Source: Solirubrobacterales bacterium (lineage in GTDB: Bacteria; Actinomycetota; Thermoleophilia; Solirubrobacterales; 70-9). Taken from it: a stretch of 42,523 nucleotides of DNA. The stretch spans positions 1 through 42,523 of the forward strand of contig JAJNAZ010000020.1 of the NCBI GenBank assembly GCA_021155855.1, read 5' to 3'. The notes beneath the pieces are model-generated. The model was not told the DNA's origin. It made no database searches and was given only the letters and a program-made list of their open reading frames with translations. Of this stretch, positions 23,863 through 30,357 are shown piece after piece; the first letter of the stretch is position 1, and each line of letters opens with the position of its first letter. The position numbers and the translations under genes were made by a program.

Positions 23863-24533
23863 GCACGTCGGCCGAGCCGCGGCGCGAGGCGCTGGTCGAG
23901 CTCTACCGCGAGGTGTCGGACTGCACCCGCTGTCCCCTGCACGCCGGGCGCACCAAGGCCGTCTTCGGATCGGGAAATGCCGACGCCGAGCTGCTCTTCG
24001 TCGGTGAGGCGCCGGGGGCGGAGGAGGATCGCCAGGGGCTGCCGTTCGTGGGCCGCGCCGGCCAATTGCTCAACCAGCTGCTGGAGGGGATCGGCATGAG
24101 GCGCGAGGACGTCTTCATCGGCAACATCCTCAAGTCGCGCCCTCCCGGCAATCGCGACCCCCAGCCGGAGGAGATCGACGCCTGCTGGCCCTACCTCGAG
24201 CGTCAGATCCAGCTGATCGAACCGCGGGTGATCGCGACGCTGGGCAACTTCGCGACCAAGCGGATCACCGGCAGCCAGGTCGGGATCACCCGTTGCTGCG
24301 GGACGCCGCAGGTGCACGAGATCGCCGGCCGGACCGTGTTCATCTACCCCCTCTTTCACCCGGCCGCGGCGCTGCGGACGCCGTCCGTGCTCGACCGACT
24401 GCGCGAGGACTTCTCCCGCCTCCCGTCGTTGCTCGCCGAGCCGCTGCCAGAGCTCGAGGCGCCTGCGGGCTCGGCGAACGAGCCGGTCGGCGCCAGACGC
24501 GACCCGGCGAGCCAGCTCGACCTCTTCGGTTGA
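23859..24533 (+). CDS. family 4 uracil-DNA glycosylase with beta-clamp-type C-terminus
   Basis: 224 residues from a GTG in a GTGA overlap. Iron-sulfur Cys begin with CTRCPLHAGR (Cys22, Cys25), with others near DACWPY and TRCCG. The uracil-site motif is GEAPGAEEDRQGLPFVGRAG, split around residue 50, and HPAAAL supplies the second catalytic motif. It excises uracil from DNA. A linker of about 25 residues rich in Pro/Ala/Glu leads to a terminal QLDLFG. QL(S/D)LF is the bacterial sliding-clamp-binding consensus, so I infer tethering to DnaN. The stop overlaps the tsaE TTG. Confidence 0.93.
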   Translation: MSTSAEPRREALVELYREVSDCTRCPLHAGRTKAVFGSGNADAELLFVGEAPGAEEDRQGLPFVGRAGQLLNQLLEGIGMRREDVFIGNILKSRPPGNRDPQPEEIDACWPYLERQIQLIEPRVIATLGNFATKRITGSQVGITRCCGTPQVHEIAGRTVFIYPLFHPAAALRTPSVLDRLREDFSRLPSLLAEPLPELEAPAGSANEPVGARRDPASQLDLFG

Positions 24534-24961
24534 GCGCCGAGGTCACCGAGAGCGCGGCGGAGACCGAGGCGGTAGGCGCCCTGCTCGCCGCCGGCCTTGG
24601 GCCCGGGGACGTGGTCCTGGTCAGCGGCGAGCTCGGCAGCGGCAAGACGACCCTGATCCGAGGCGCCTGCCGCGCGCTCGGGGTCGAGGGCGCGATCGCC
24701 TCCCCGACGTTCACCATCGGGCGGCGCTACGAGGGCGCGGTAGCGGTCTCGCACCTTGACCTCTATCGGCTCGAGGACCTCGGCGACGAGGACCCGGCGC
24801 TGCTCGATGACTACCTGACGCCCGACGCGGTCGCCTTCGTCGAATGGCCCGAGATCGCCCGCGAGCTGCGGCTCCGAGACCGGGTCAGGGTGGCGCGCAC
24901 GGTCGAGCTCAGGCACGCGGGCGGCGACCGGCGCGAGATCGAGATCGCGCCAATCGCCTGA
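24530..24961 (+). CDS. tsaE: tRNA threonylcarbamoyladenosine biosynthesis ATPase TsaE
   Basis: 143 residues from TTG in a TTGA overlap with the glycosylase. Walker A is GELGSGKTTL (about residues 33-42), then SPTFTIGRRYEG, HLDLYRL and the Walker-B-like VEWPE motif, all TsaE landmarks. It is the ATPase that cycles the TsaB-TsaD complex making t6A37 on ANN-decoding tRNAs. The partner genes tsaB and tsaD follow, but a lipoprotein gene on the opposite strand interrupts the run. Confidence 0.95.
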   Translation: MSAEVTESAAETEAVGALLAAGLGPGDVVLVSGELGSGKTTLIRGACRALGVEGAIASPTFTIGRRYEGAVAVSHLDLYRLEDLGDEDPALLDDYLTPDAVAFVEWPEIARELRLRDRVRVARTVELRHAGGDRREIEIAPIA

Positions 24962-24979
24962 GCCCTGCGGTTTCTCAGG
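24957..24979. terminator. weak inverted repeat between tsaE and the convergent lipoprotein
   Basis: CCTGAG (24957-24962) pairs with CTCAGG (24974-24979) around an 11-nt loop, spanning both stop regions. It may serve both strands, but the stem is only 6 bp. Confidence 0.3.
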
Positions 24980-25301
24980 GGTTCTGGGCCTCGTCGATCG
25001 CCTGCTCGGCTTCATCCTGAGCCTGCTCGACGGCGTCCTGGGCCTCCTGCGGGGCGTCCTCGGCAGCCTGCTCGGCCTCCTCGCGCGCCTGATCCGTTGC
25101 CTCGTCGGCATTCTCGAGCGCTTCGTCGACCTGGCCCTCGATGTCCTCTTTGGCGTCCTCGGCCTGTTGCTGGGCGTCGTCGATCGCATCGTTGACCTGG
25201 TTCTCTGCGTCGTCGCCGCAGCCCGACCAGGCGGCGGCGGTGGCGGCGATCGCGAACACGCCAACCGCAGTCAGCGCCCGGCGTCCCGTAAGTCTTCTCA
25301 T
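24975..25301 (-). CDS. small lipoprotein with long acidic coiled coil
   Basis: 108 residues; ATG chosen because GAAGGAG (complement of 25312-25318) lies 10 nt upstream. A signal peptide ends in lipobox WSGC near residue 28. After a short GDD the rest is one unbroken acidic amphipathic helix built from Ala/Gln/Glu/Asp repeats (DAQQQAEDAKEDIEGQVDEA, then QAREEAEQAAEDA). This resembles envelope spacer lipoproteins or LEA-type helices, but no family is recognised. It sits alone on the minus strand, splitting the t6A cluster, and diverges from tsaB. Confidence 0.75.
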   Translation of the reverse strand: MRRLTGRRALTAVGVFAIAATAAAWSGCGDDAENQVNDAIDDAQQQAEDAKEDIEGQVDEALENADEATDQAREEAEQAAEDAPQEAQDAVEQAQDEAEQAIDEAQNP

Positions 25302-25358
25302 GCGATGGTTTCTCCTTCGTGTCTTGGGTTCGGTCGTCCGGTGGCGACGCGCGGAGCC

Positions 25359-25364
25359 TAATGT
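25359..25364 (+). promoter_or_regulatory. -10 element (TAATGT), probable leaderless promoter of tsaB
   Basis: It ends 7 nt before the GTG at 25372 and decides that start. Confidence 0.6.
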
Positions 25365-25371
25365 GGGCGCC

Positions 25372-26112
25372 GTGAGCCCGTCAACACGAGCCGGCGCGGT
25401 GCTCGGCCTCGATACGGCGACCGCGGAGACCGCGGTTGCCGTCTGCCGCGACGGCGAGCCCGTCTTCGAGCGCGCCGCGGGCCCGGCGGAGAACGGTCGC
25501 CCGCGGCACGCGGCGGCGGTCCTGGGCGAGATCGAGGCGGCGGTCGTCGCGGGCGGCGGCTGGGACGCCGTCGGCCTGATCGCGGTGGGCGCAGGTCCAG
25601 GCACGTTTACCGGTCTGCGGATCGGGATCGCGACCGCGCGCGCCCTCGCTCAGGCCCGCGGGCTGCCGATCGCGCCCGTGAGCTCGCTCGCCGCGCTGGC
25701 GCTCGGCATCGACCCGGGCGGCTCGGCGCCCGAGCGCCCGCGCTTGGCGCTGCTCGACGCTCGCCGTGGCGAGGTCTTCGGGGCGCTGCATCGCGCCGAC
25801 CGCGGCGTCGTCTGGGAGCCGTTCGTCGCCGCTCCCGAGCTGATCGCCGAGCGGATTGCTGAACTGCCGCGACCCCCGCTGGCGGCCGGGGATGGCTCGC
25901 TACGATTTCGGGCACAGCTCGAGGCCGCGGGCGTGGACGTGCTTCCCGACGCGGACCCGGCCCACCGGATGGCGGCGCGACACGTCTGCGCGCTCGCCGC
26001 CGGGATCGAGCCGGGGCGGCCCGAGCAGGTGAAGCCGATCTACCTGAGACGACCCGACGCAGAGGTTTGGCGTGAGCGAGGACACCGTGATCGACCCGAC
26101 GGCCGCCGCTGA
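25372..26112 (+). CDS. tsaB: t6A complex subunit TsaB
   Basis: 246 residues from GTG 25372, placed by the -10 upstream and by the normal N-terminus (AVLGLDTATAETAVAV). The family motif GAGPGTFTGLRIGIATARALA is at about residues 78-98, in an ASKHA-type fold that lacks the metal site of TsaD. TsaB is the partner on which TsaD and TsaE assemble. The last 14 codons overlap the start of rimI in another frame (26072-26112), an unusually long overlap for this window. Confidence 0.95.
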   Translation: MSPSTRAGAVLGLDTATAETAVAVCRDGEPVFERAAGPAENGRPRHAAAVLGEIEAAVVAGGGWDAVGLIAVGAGPGTFTGLRIGIATARALAQARGLPIAPVSSLAALALGIDPGGSAPERPRLALLDARRGEVFGALHRADRGVVWEPFVAAPELIAERIAELPRPPLAAGDGSLRFRAQLEAAGVDVLPDADPAHRMAARHVCALAAGIEPGRPEQVKPIYLRRPDAEVWRERGHRDRPDGRR

Positions 26113-26560
26113 GCCCGCGCCGCTGACGATCCGCAAGCTCGCCTACGGCGACCTGCCGGCGGTGCTGGCGATCGAGCGACGCTCGTTTCAGACGCCCTGG
26201 TCGCTGGCGATGTTCGTGCTCGAGCTCTCGAAGCCGGCCGAGATCTGCCTCGCGATCGAGGGCCCGCGCGGGCTGGTCGGCTATCTGGTCTGCTCACGCT
26301 ACGCCGACGTCTGGCATCTGATGAACATCGCGGTGGCGCCGGAGCGCCGGCGCGAGGGAATCGCCACCGGGCTGATGCAGCGGCTGTTCGCGGAGGCCGG
26401 CGCGGAGGCGCGCTTCACGCTCGAGGTGAGAACCTCGAATCGCAGCGCGATCGCGATGTACGAGCGCTTCGGCTTCCGGCCGGCCGGGCACCGCCGCCGC
26501 TACTACCACGACAACGGCGAGGACGCTCTGATCATGTGGCTGGAGCCGGCGGGCGCTTGA
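26072..26560 (+). CDS. rimI: ribosomal-protein-S18-alanine N-acetyltransferase-like GNAT enzyme
   Basis: 162 residues from GTG 26072. The GNAT acetyl-CoA motif is VAPERRREGIATGLMQRLF (about residues 89-107), preceded by ERRSFQTPWSLAMFVLEL and followed by EVRTSNRSAIAMYERFGF; these match RimI. It acetylates protein N-termini, with S18 the classic target; in actinobacteria other targets are possible. Placement between tsaB and tsaD is the common arrangement. The stop overlaps the tsaD TTG. Confidence 0.92.
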   Translation: MSEDTVIDPTAAAEPAPLTIRKLAYGDLPAVLAIERRSFQTPWSLAMFVLELSKPAEICLAIEGPRGLVGYLVCSRYADVWHLMNIAVAPERRREGIATGLMQRLFAEAGAEARFTLEVRTSNRSAIAMYERFGFRPAGHRRRYYHDNGEDALIMWLEPAGA

Positions 26561-27567
26561 TCCTGGCGGTCGAGACGTCCTGCGACGACACCTGCGCGGC
26601 GGTGATCGAGGGCGCGACGATCCGCTCGAACGTGATCTCCTCGCAGGCGACCGCGCACGAGCGCTTCGGCGGCATCGTGCCGGAGATCGCCTCTCGTCAC
26701 CACCTCGAGCTGGTCAACCCGATCGTCGACGCGGCGCTCGCGGAGGCCGCGGTCGGGCTCGACGAGGTCGACTCGCTGGCGGTCACCCGGGGCCCCGGGC
26801 TGGTCGGGGCGTTGCTGGTCGGTGTCAGCACCGCCAAGGCGCTCGCCGCGGCGGCCGGCAAGCCGCTCGCGGGCGTCGACCACCTCCAGGGTCACGTGGC
26901 CGCCAACTTCCTCGCGCCCGAGCCGCTCGAGCCGCCCTTTCTCTGCCTGATCGCCAGCGGCGGGCACACCCTGCTCGCCGGCGTCACCAGCCACGATCGC
27001 CACGAGGTGCTCGGGCAGACCCTCGACGACGCCGCCGGCGAGGCGCTCGACAAGGCGGCGCGGTTGCTCGGCCTCGGCTATCCCGGCGGGCCGGCGATCG
27101 AGCGTGCGGCCGGGGACGGCGACCCGGAGGCGTTCGAGTTCCCGCTCGCGATGACCAACGACCCACGCCTCGACTTCAGCTTCAGCGGCCTGAAGACGGC
27201 GCTGCTGTACGCCGTGCGCGAGCTCGGCGACGAGGGCGCGCTCGACCGCCGCGCCGACCTCGCGGCCAGCTTTCAGTCCGCCGTCGTGGACCAGCTGCTG
27301 GTAAAGCTGCGTCGTGCGGCGCGCGGCGGCAGCAAGCGTCGCCGGCTGCCGGGAGGCGGCTGGCGTGCGGTAGCGCTCGGTGGCGGTGTGGCGGCGAACA
27401 CGCTGCTGCGAGACCGGGTCGCGGCGCTGTGTGAGCGAGAGGGACTCGAGCTGAAGCTCGTCGACCGCGAGCTGTGCACCGACAACGCGGCGATGATCGG
27501 CTCCGCGGCCCGGTATCTGGAGCCGACGAGGTACCCGGGCTATCTCGAGTGGGAACCGCGCGCGTAG
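26557..27567 (+). CDS. tsaD: tRNA N6-threonylcarbamoyladenosine transferase TsaD
   Basis: 336 residues. I choose TTG 26557, in a TTGA overlap with rimI, over GTG 26536, because it yields the standard opening ILAVETSCDDTCAAV. The metal-binding HLQGH motif is near residue 109, and GGGVAANTLLR and the terminal TDNAAMIG are present. An insertion of basic residues (GGSKRRRLPGGG, about residues 257-268) is an oddity in the second lobe. It transfers the threonylcarbamoyl group to A37 of tRNA, with TsaB and TsaE. Confidence 0.96.
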   Translation: MILAVETSCDDTCAAVIEGATIRSNVISSQATAHERFGGIVPEIASRHHLELVNPIVDAALAEAAVGLDEVDSLAVTRGPGLVGALLVGVSTAKALAAAAGKPLAGVDHLQGHVAANFLAPEPLEPPFLCLIASGGHTLLAGVTSHDRHEVLGQTLDDAAGEALDKAARLLGLGYPGGPAIERAAGDGDPEAFEFPLAMTNDPRLDFSFSGLKTALLYAVRELGDEGALDRRADLAASFQSAVVDQLLVKLRRAARGGSKRRRLPGGGWRAVALGGGVAANTLLRDRVAALCEREGLELKLVDRELCTDNAAMIGSAARYLEPTRYPGYLEWEPRA

Positions 27568-27574
27568 GTGTCCC

Positions 27575-27580
27575 TACACT
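27575..27580 (+). promoter_or_regulatory. -10 element (TACACT), probable leaderless promoter of the 16-codon ORF
   Basis: It ends 8 nt before the ATG at 27589, with the same geometry as the promoters of full-size genes here. Confidence 0.55.
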
Positions 27581-27588
27581 CGCCCACC

Positions 27589-27639
27589 ATGGCCGAGGTC
27601 CGGTTCCCCTCCGAACCCACCGAGTGCGACGAGGGCTGA
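27589..27639 (+). CDS. 16-codon small ORF ahead of the glutaredoxin-like gene and rex
   Basis: ATG 27589 to TGA 27637-27639 encodes MAEVRFPSEPTECDEG. It begins 8 nt after a TACACT -10 and ends 2 bases before the next GTG. It is therefore the first ORF of the transcript and is placed for translational coupling. The single Cys in an acidic tail next to a redox-sensing operon is suggestive. No family is known. It may be a leader peptide or simply a translated spacer. Confidence 0.45.
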   Translation: MAEVRFPSEPTECDEG

Positions 27640-27641
27640 GC

Positions 27642-27896
27642 GTGGCGTTCGTGGTCACCCTCTACGGGCGCGACGGCTGCCATCTCTGCGACGAGGCCCG
27701 CCGCTCGATCCTCGCCCTCGCGGCCGAGCTCGGCGGGATCGAGCTCGCCGAGGTCGACATCGAAAGCGACGACCGCCTTTTCGCCGCCTACCTCGAGCGG
27801 ATCCCCGTAATCGAGCTCGACGGCCGCGAGATCAGCGAGCTCGAGACCGACCCCGACGCGTTGCGCTCGGCGCTCGCTCATACTGTCGGCCCGTGA
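27642..27896 (+). CDS. glutaredoxin-like thiol protein (DUF836 type)
   Basis: 84 residues from GTG 27642, 2 bases after the small ORF. A thioredoxin fold is indicated by the opening VVTLYGRDGCHLCDEARRS with redox Cys pair CHLC (residues 14-17 or so), the cis-proline IPVI near residue 54, and DGREI. It would reduce disulfides in the cytosol. Its stop overlaps the rex GTG (GTGA), so synthesis is tied to the NADH sensor. A separate rex promoter lies within its last codons. Confidence 0.88.
   Translation: MAFVVTLYGRDGCHLCDEARRSILALAAELGGIELAEVDIESDDRLFAAYLERIPVIELDGREISELETDPDALRSALAHTVGP
27881..27886 (+). promoter_or_regulatory. -10 element (TACTGT), possible internal leaderless promoter of rex
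   Basis: It lies inside the end of the glutaredoxin-like gene and ends 6 nt before the rex GTG at 27893. This would let rex be expressed separately. Confidence 0.5.
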
Positions 27897-28579
27897 CCGA
27901 CCCTTCCGTGAGCGAGCGAACCGCCGCCGAGACGGCCACCGTCGACCTACCGCTGAGCGAGGGCGACCGGCTCTCGCTCGGGGTCGCGGCGCGTCTCTCG
28001 CGCTACCTCCAGGTGCTGATCCAGGCGCGCAAGATGGGCCGCGAGACGATCTCCTCGCAGGAGCTCGCCGAGTACACCCACATCAACTCGACCCAGATCC
28101 GCCGCGACCTCTCGGGCTTCGGCAAGTTCGGCAAGCGCGGGGTCGGCTACCGGGTCGAGTCGCTGGTCTCGGAGATCCGCAAGATCCTGCACACCTCGGG
28201 CCAGCACAACATCGCCCTCTTCGGCGCCGGCAACCTCGGCCAGGCGATCGCCAGCTCGGACATCTTCGCCGATCACGGCTTTCGCATCGTCTCGATCTTC
28301 GACGCCGACCCCGAGGTCGTCGGCAAGGAGTTCGGCGGCGTCCCTGTTCGTTCGCTCACCGACCTCGAGCAGGTGGTGCGCGAGGACGAGGTCGTGGTCG
28401 GGGTGCTCGCGGTGCCGGCGCAGGCGGCGCAGCAGGTCGCCGACCAACTCGTCGAGGCGGGCGTGAAGATCATCTTCAACTACTCCGAGCAGCTCCTCCA
28501 AGTGCCGCCCGAGGTCACCGTGCACACCTCGAGCCCGGCGGTCGACCTCCTCTACGCGCTCTACTTCTACCTCGCCTGA
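27893..28579 (+). CDS. rex: redox-sensing transcriptional repressor Rex
   Basis: 228 residues. An N-terminal winged helix contains SSQELAEYTHINSTQIRRDLSGFGKFGKRGVGY, the Rex signature, at about residues 57-90. The Rossmann domain has LFGAGNLGQAIASS (residues 105-118). A domain-swapped C-terminal helix ends in LLYALYFYLA. Rex releases DNA when NADH is high, so it tunes respiration and fermentation genes. I see no Rex operator (TTGTGAAN6TTCACAA type) in the window, so its targets lie elsewhere. Confidence 0.96.
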   Translation: MTDPSVSERTAAETATVDLPLSEGDRLSLGVAARLSRYLQVLIQARKMGRETISSQELAEYTHINSTQIRRDLSGFGKFGKRGVGYRVESLVSEIRKILHTSGQHNIALFGAGNLGQAIASSDIFADHGFRIVSIFDADPEVVGKEFGGVPVRSLTDLEQVVREDEVVVGVLAVPAQAAQQVADQLVEAGVKIIFNYSEQLLQVPPEVTVHTSSPAVDLLYALYFYLA

Positions 28580-28589
28580 GACACTGATC

Positions 28590-29765
28590 GTGGCGGGCCG
28601 CAAGGAGGAGCGCTCGGAAACCCTCGACCTCGACCTCACGCGGGAGGTCTTCGAGGGCTCGCAGGACTTCACCGTCGGCCTCGAGGAGGAGTTCGCGCTC
28701 GTCGATCCGTTCAGCCTCGAGCTCGTGCATCGATTCGAGGAGCTGTATGGCGCCTGTCTCGAGGACGAGTTGCTGGCCGAGTCGGCGGCCGGGGAGCTGA
28801 TCGACACCGAGATCGAGATCCGATCGGGCCGGGCGGAGAGCTTCGCCGGCGCGGTCGGGCTTCAGCGCGAGCGTCGCACCCGTCTGTTCGCGCTCGCGGA
28901 GCGCCTCGGGATCGGCCTGGCGGCGACCGGGACCCACCCCTGGGCCAGCTACCTCGACCAGCGGATCATCGACACCGAGCACTACGGCCGCCTGCGCGAG
29001 GAGCTGCGCTGGGTCGCGCAGCGCAACAACACCTGGAGCATGCACGTCCACGTCGGCATCCGCGGCGCCGATCGCGCGATCGCCGTCTGCGACCACCTGC
29101 GCGCGGTGTTGCCGCCGCTGCTCGCGCTGTCGGCGAACTCCCCCTTCCTCGACGGCCACGACACCGGGCTCGCCTCGGTGCGGACCGAGATCTTCACCCG
29201 CACCTTCCCCCGCTGCGGCGTCCACGAGCCGTTCGGCGACTGGCGCACCTACGCCGACTTCGTCGACCTGCTGACCGCCACCGGCTCGATCGTCGAGGCG
29301 ACCCAGCTCTGGTGGAGCGTGCGACCGCATCACCTCTTCGGCACCGTCGAGCTGCGGATCTGCGACGCCCAGACCCGGGGCGAGGATTCGTTCGGACTGG
29401 CCGCGATGATCACCGCCTGCATCGTGCAGGCCGCGCTCGACTTCGACCGGGGCGTGCTCGGCGAGCCCCTGCGCCAGCGGGAGGTCGAGGAGAACCTCTG
29501 GCGGGCGATCCGTTACGGCCTCGACGGGACGCAGATCGACTTCGTGGCGGGCGAGGTGATCTCCACCCACACGGCGCTCGAGCGGTTGCTGCGGTGGACG
29601 GCGCCGGCTCGCGACGCGCTCGGGCTCGAGGTCGAGCTGCCGGAGTCGAACGGGGCCGAGCGCATGCGCCGCGCGCTCGAGGAGGGCAGCACCGTCGTCG
29701 ATGTCTATCGCGAAGCGGTGGCGCAGACGCGGCGCACCTACGTGCCCGAGGGCGTCCTGGGGTAG
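28590..29765 (+). CDS. glutamate-cysteine ligase family 2 protein (YbdK type)
   Basis: 391 residues from GTG. GCS2 motifs are visible: FTVGLEEEFALVD (residues 26-38), TEIEIRSG, ATGTHPWA, NNTWSMHVHVGI and FGTVELRICDAQT. The family makes gamma-glutamylcysteine or similar amide bonds with ATP. Actinobacterial members can also take part in other ligations, so the product is uncertain. It starts 10 bases after rex and follows a glutaredoxin-like gene, giving a thiol and redox theme to the operon. Confidence 0.9.
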   Translation: MAGRKEERSETLDLDLTREVFEGSQDFTVGLEEEFALVDPFSLELVHRFEELYGACLEDELLAESAAGELIDTEIEIRSGRAESFAGAVGLQRERRTRLFALAERLGIGLAATGTHPWASYLDQRIIDTEHYGRLREELRWVAQRNNTWSMHVHVGIRGADRAIAVCDHLRAVLPPLLALSANSPFLDGHDTGLASVRTEIFTRTFPRCGVHEPFGDWRTYADFVDLLTATGSIVEATQLWWSVRPHHLFGTVELRICDAQTRGEDSFGLAAMITACIVQAALDFDRGVLGEPLRQREVEENLWRAIRYGLDGTQIDFVAGEVISTHTALERLLRWTAPARDALGLEVELPESNGAERMRRALEEGSTVVDVYREAVAQTRRTYVPEGVLG

Positions 29766-29768
29766 ATT
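29763..29768 (+). promoter_or_regulatory. -10 element (TAGATT), probable leaderless promoter
   Basis: It begins within the stop codon of the ligase gene and ends 6 nt before the ATG at 29775. Confidence 0.6.
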
Positions 29769-29774
29769 CGCTCC

Positions 29775-30206
29775 ATGGAGGAGAGCCAGGTCCCACCCGG
29801 TCCGGAGCCGGGCCAGGCGCCGCCCGACCAGGAGGAGCTGCAGCGGCGGCTGGAGGAGCAGCTGCGCCAGGTGCGGGTCCAGGACCTGCTGCTGGAGAGC
29901 GTCGCCAGCATCCTCAACCTCTCCGCGCGGCGGATCGCGAAGCAGGACGAGCGCGACCTCGAGCAGGGCAGGCTCGGGATCGACGCGGTCCGGGCGGTGC
30001 TCGAGCTGCTCGAGCCCTCCCAGCGCGAACAGGTGCGCGAGGCGCTCTCGCAGGTGCAGATGCTGTACGCCCGCGAGGTGCAGGGTGGGGTCGACGAGGC
30101 GCCCGAGCGGTCAGGCGAGCCGCCGCCCGAACGGCCGACCGAGCCGGCGCCCGAGCAGCCGCAGCCGGAGCGCCCCTCACGGCTCTGGACCCCGCCCGGT
30201 ACCTGA
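29775..30206 (+). CDS. DUF1844-like small protein with proline-rich tail
   Basis: 143 residues. A Pro/Gln/Glu lead (1-25) is followed by a helical domain: VQDLLLESVASILNLSARRI, then DLEQGRLGIDAVRAVLELL, then REQVREALSQVQMLYAREV. The order and spacing recall DUF1844 (small cytosolic protein of unknown role); I consider this likely but not certain. The last 40 residues are Pro/Glu/Arg repeats ending LWTPPGT. The message is probably leaderless (-10 at 29763). Confidence 0.75.
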   Translation: MEESQVPPGPEPGQAPPDQEELQRRLEEQLRQVRVQDLLLESVASILNLSARRIAKQDERDLEQGRLGIDAVRAVLELLEPSQREQVREALSQVQMLYAREVQGGVDEAPERSGEPPPERPTEPAPEQPQPERPSRLWTPPGT

Positions 30207-30278
30207 GCACCCGGCTCGTCGCCCCGTTCCTCGTCTTGGCGGCAAGGAAAGGGCCATCCGAGCATCCGGCTTCCTCGC

Positions 30279-30284
30279 TACAGT
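30279..30284 (+). promoter_or_regulatory. candidate -10 element (TACAGT) for hppA
   Basis: It would give a start near 30291 and a leader of about 60 nt that contains the 8-codon ORF at 30331-30357. Confidence 0.4.
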
Positions 30285-30330
30285 ACCCGCGCCTCGCGGC
30301 CGGATCCGTCCCCGGCCGCTTCTGACTGAA

Positions 30331-30357
30331 ATGCCCCCGACCGAGGACCTGCCTTGA
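30331..30357 (+). CDS. 8-codon upstream ORF overlapping the hppA start
   Basis: ATG to TGA encodes MPPTEDLP, and the TGA overlaps the hppA TTG (TTGA), as between full genes in this window. A weak GAGG site for hppA lies inside it. It could couple or limit hppA translation. It may equally be chance. Confidence 0.3.
   Translation: MPPTEDLP

Noticed and set aside
27840-28000. Rex operator near the rex gene
   Set aside because: I looked for TTGTGA-type half sites with dyad symmetry around the promoter and found none; autoregulation is not supported.
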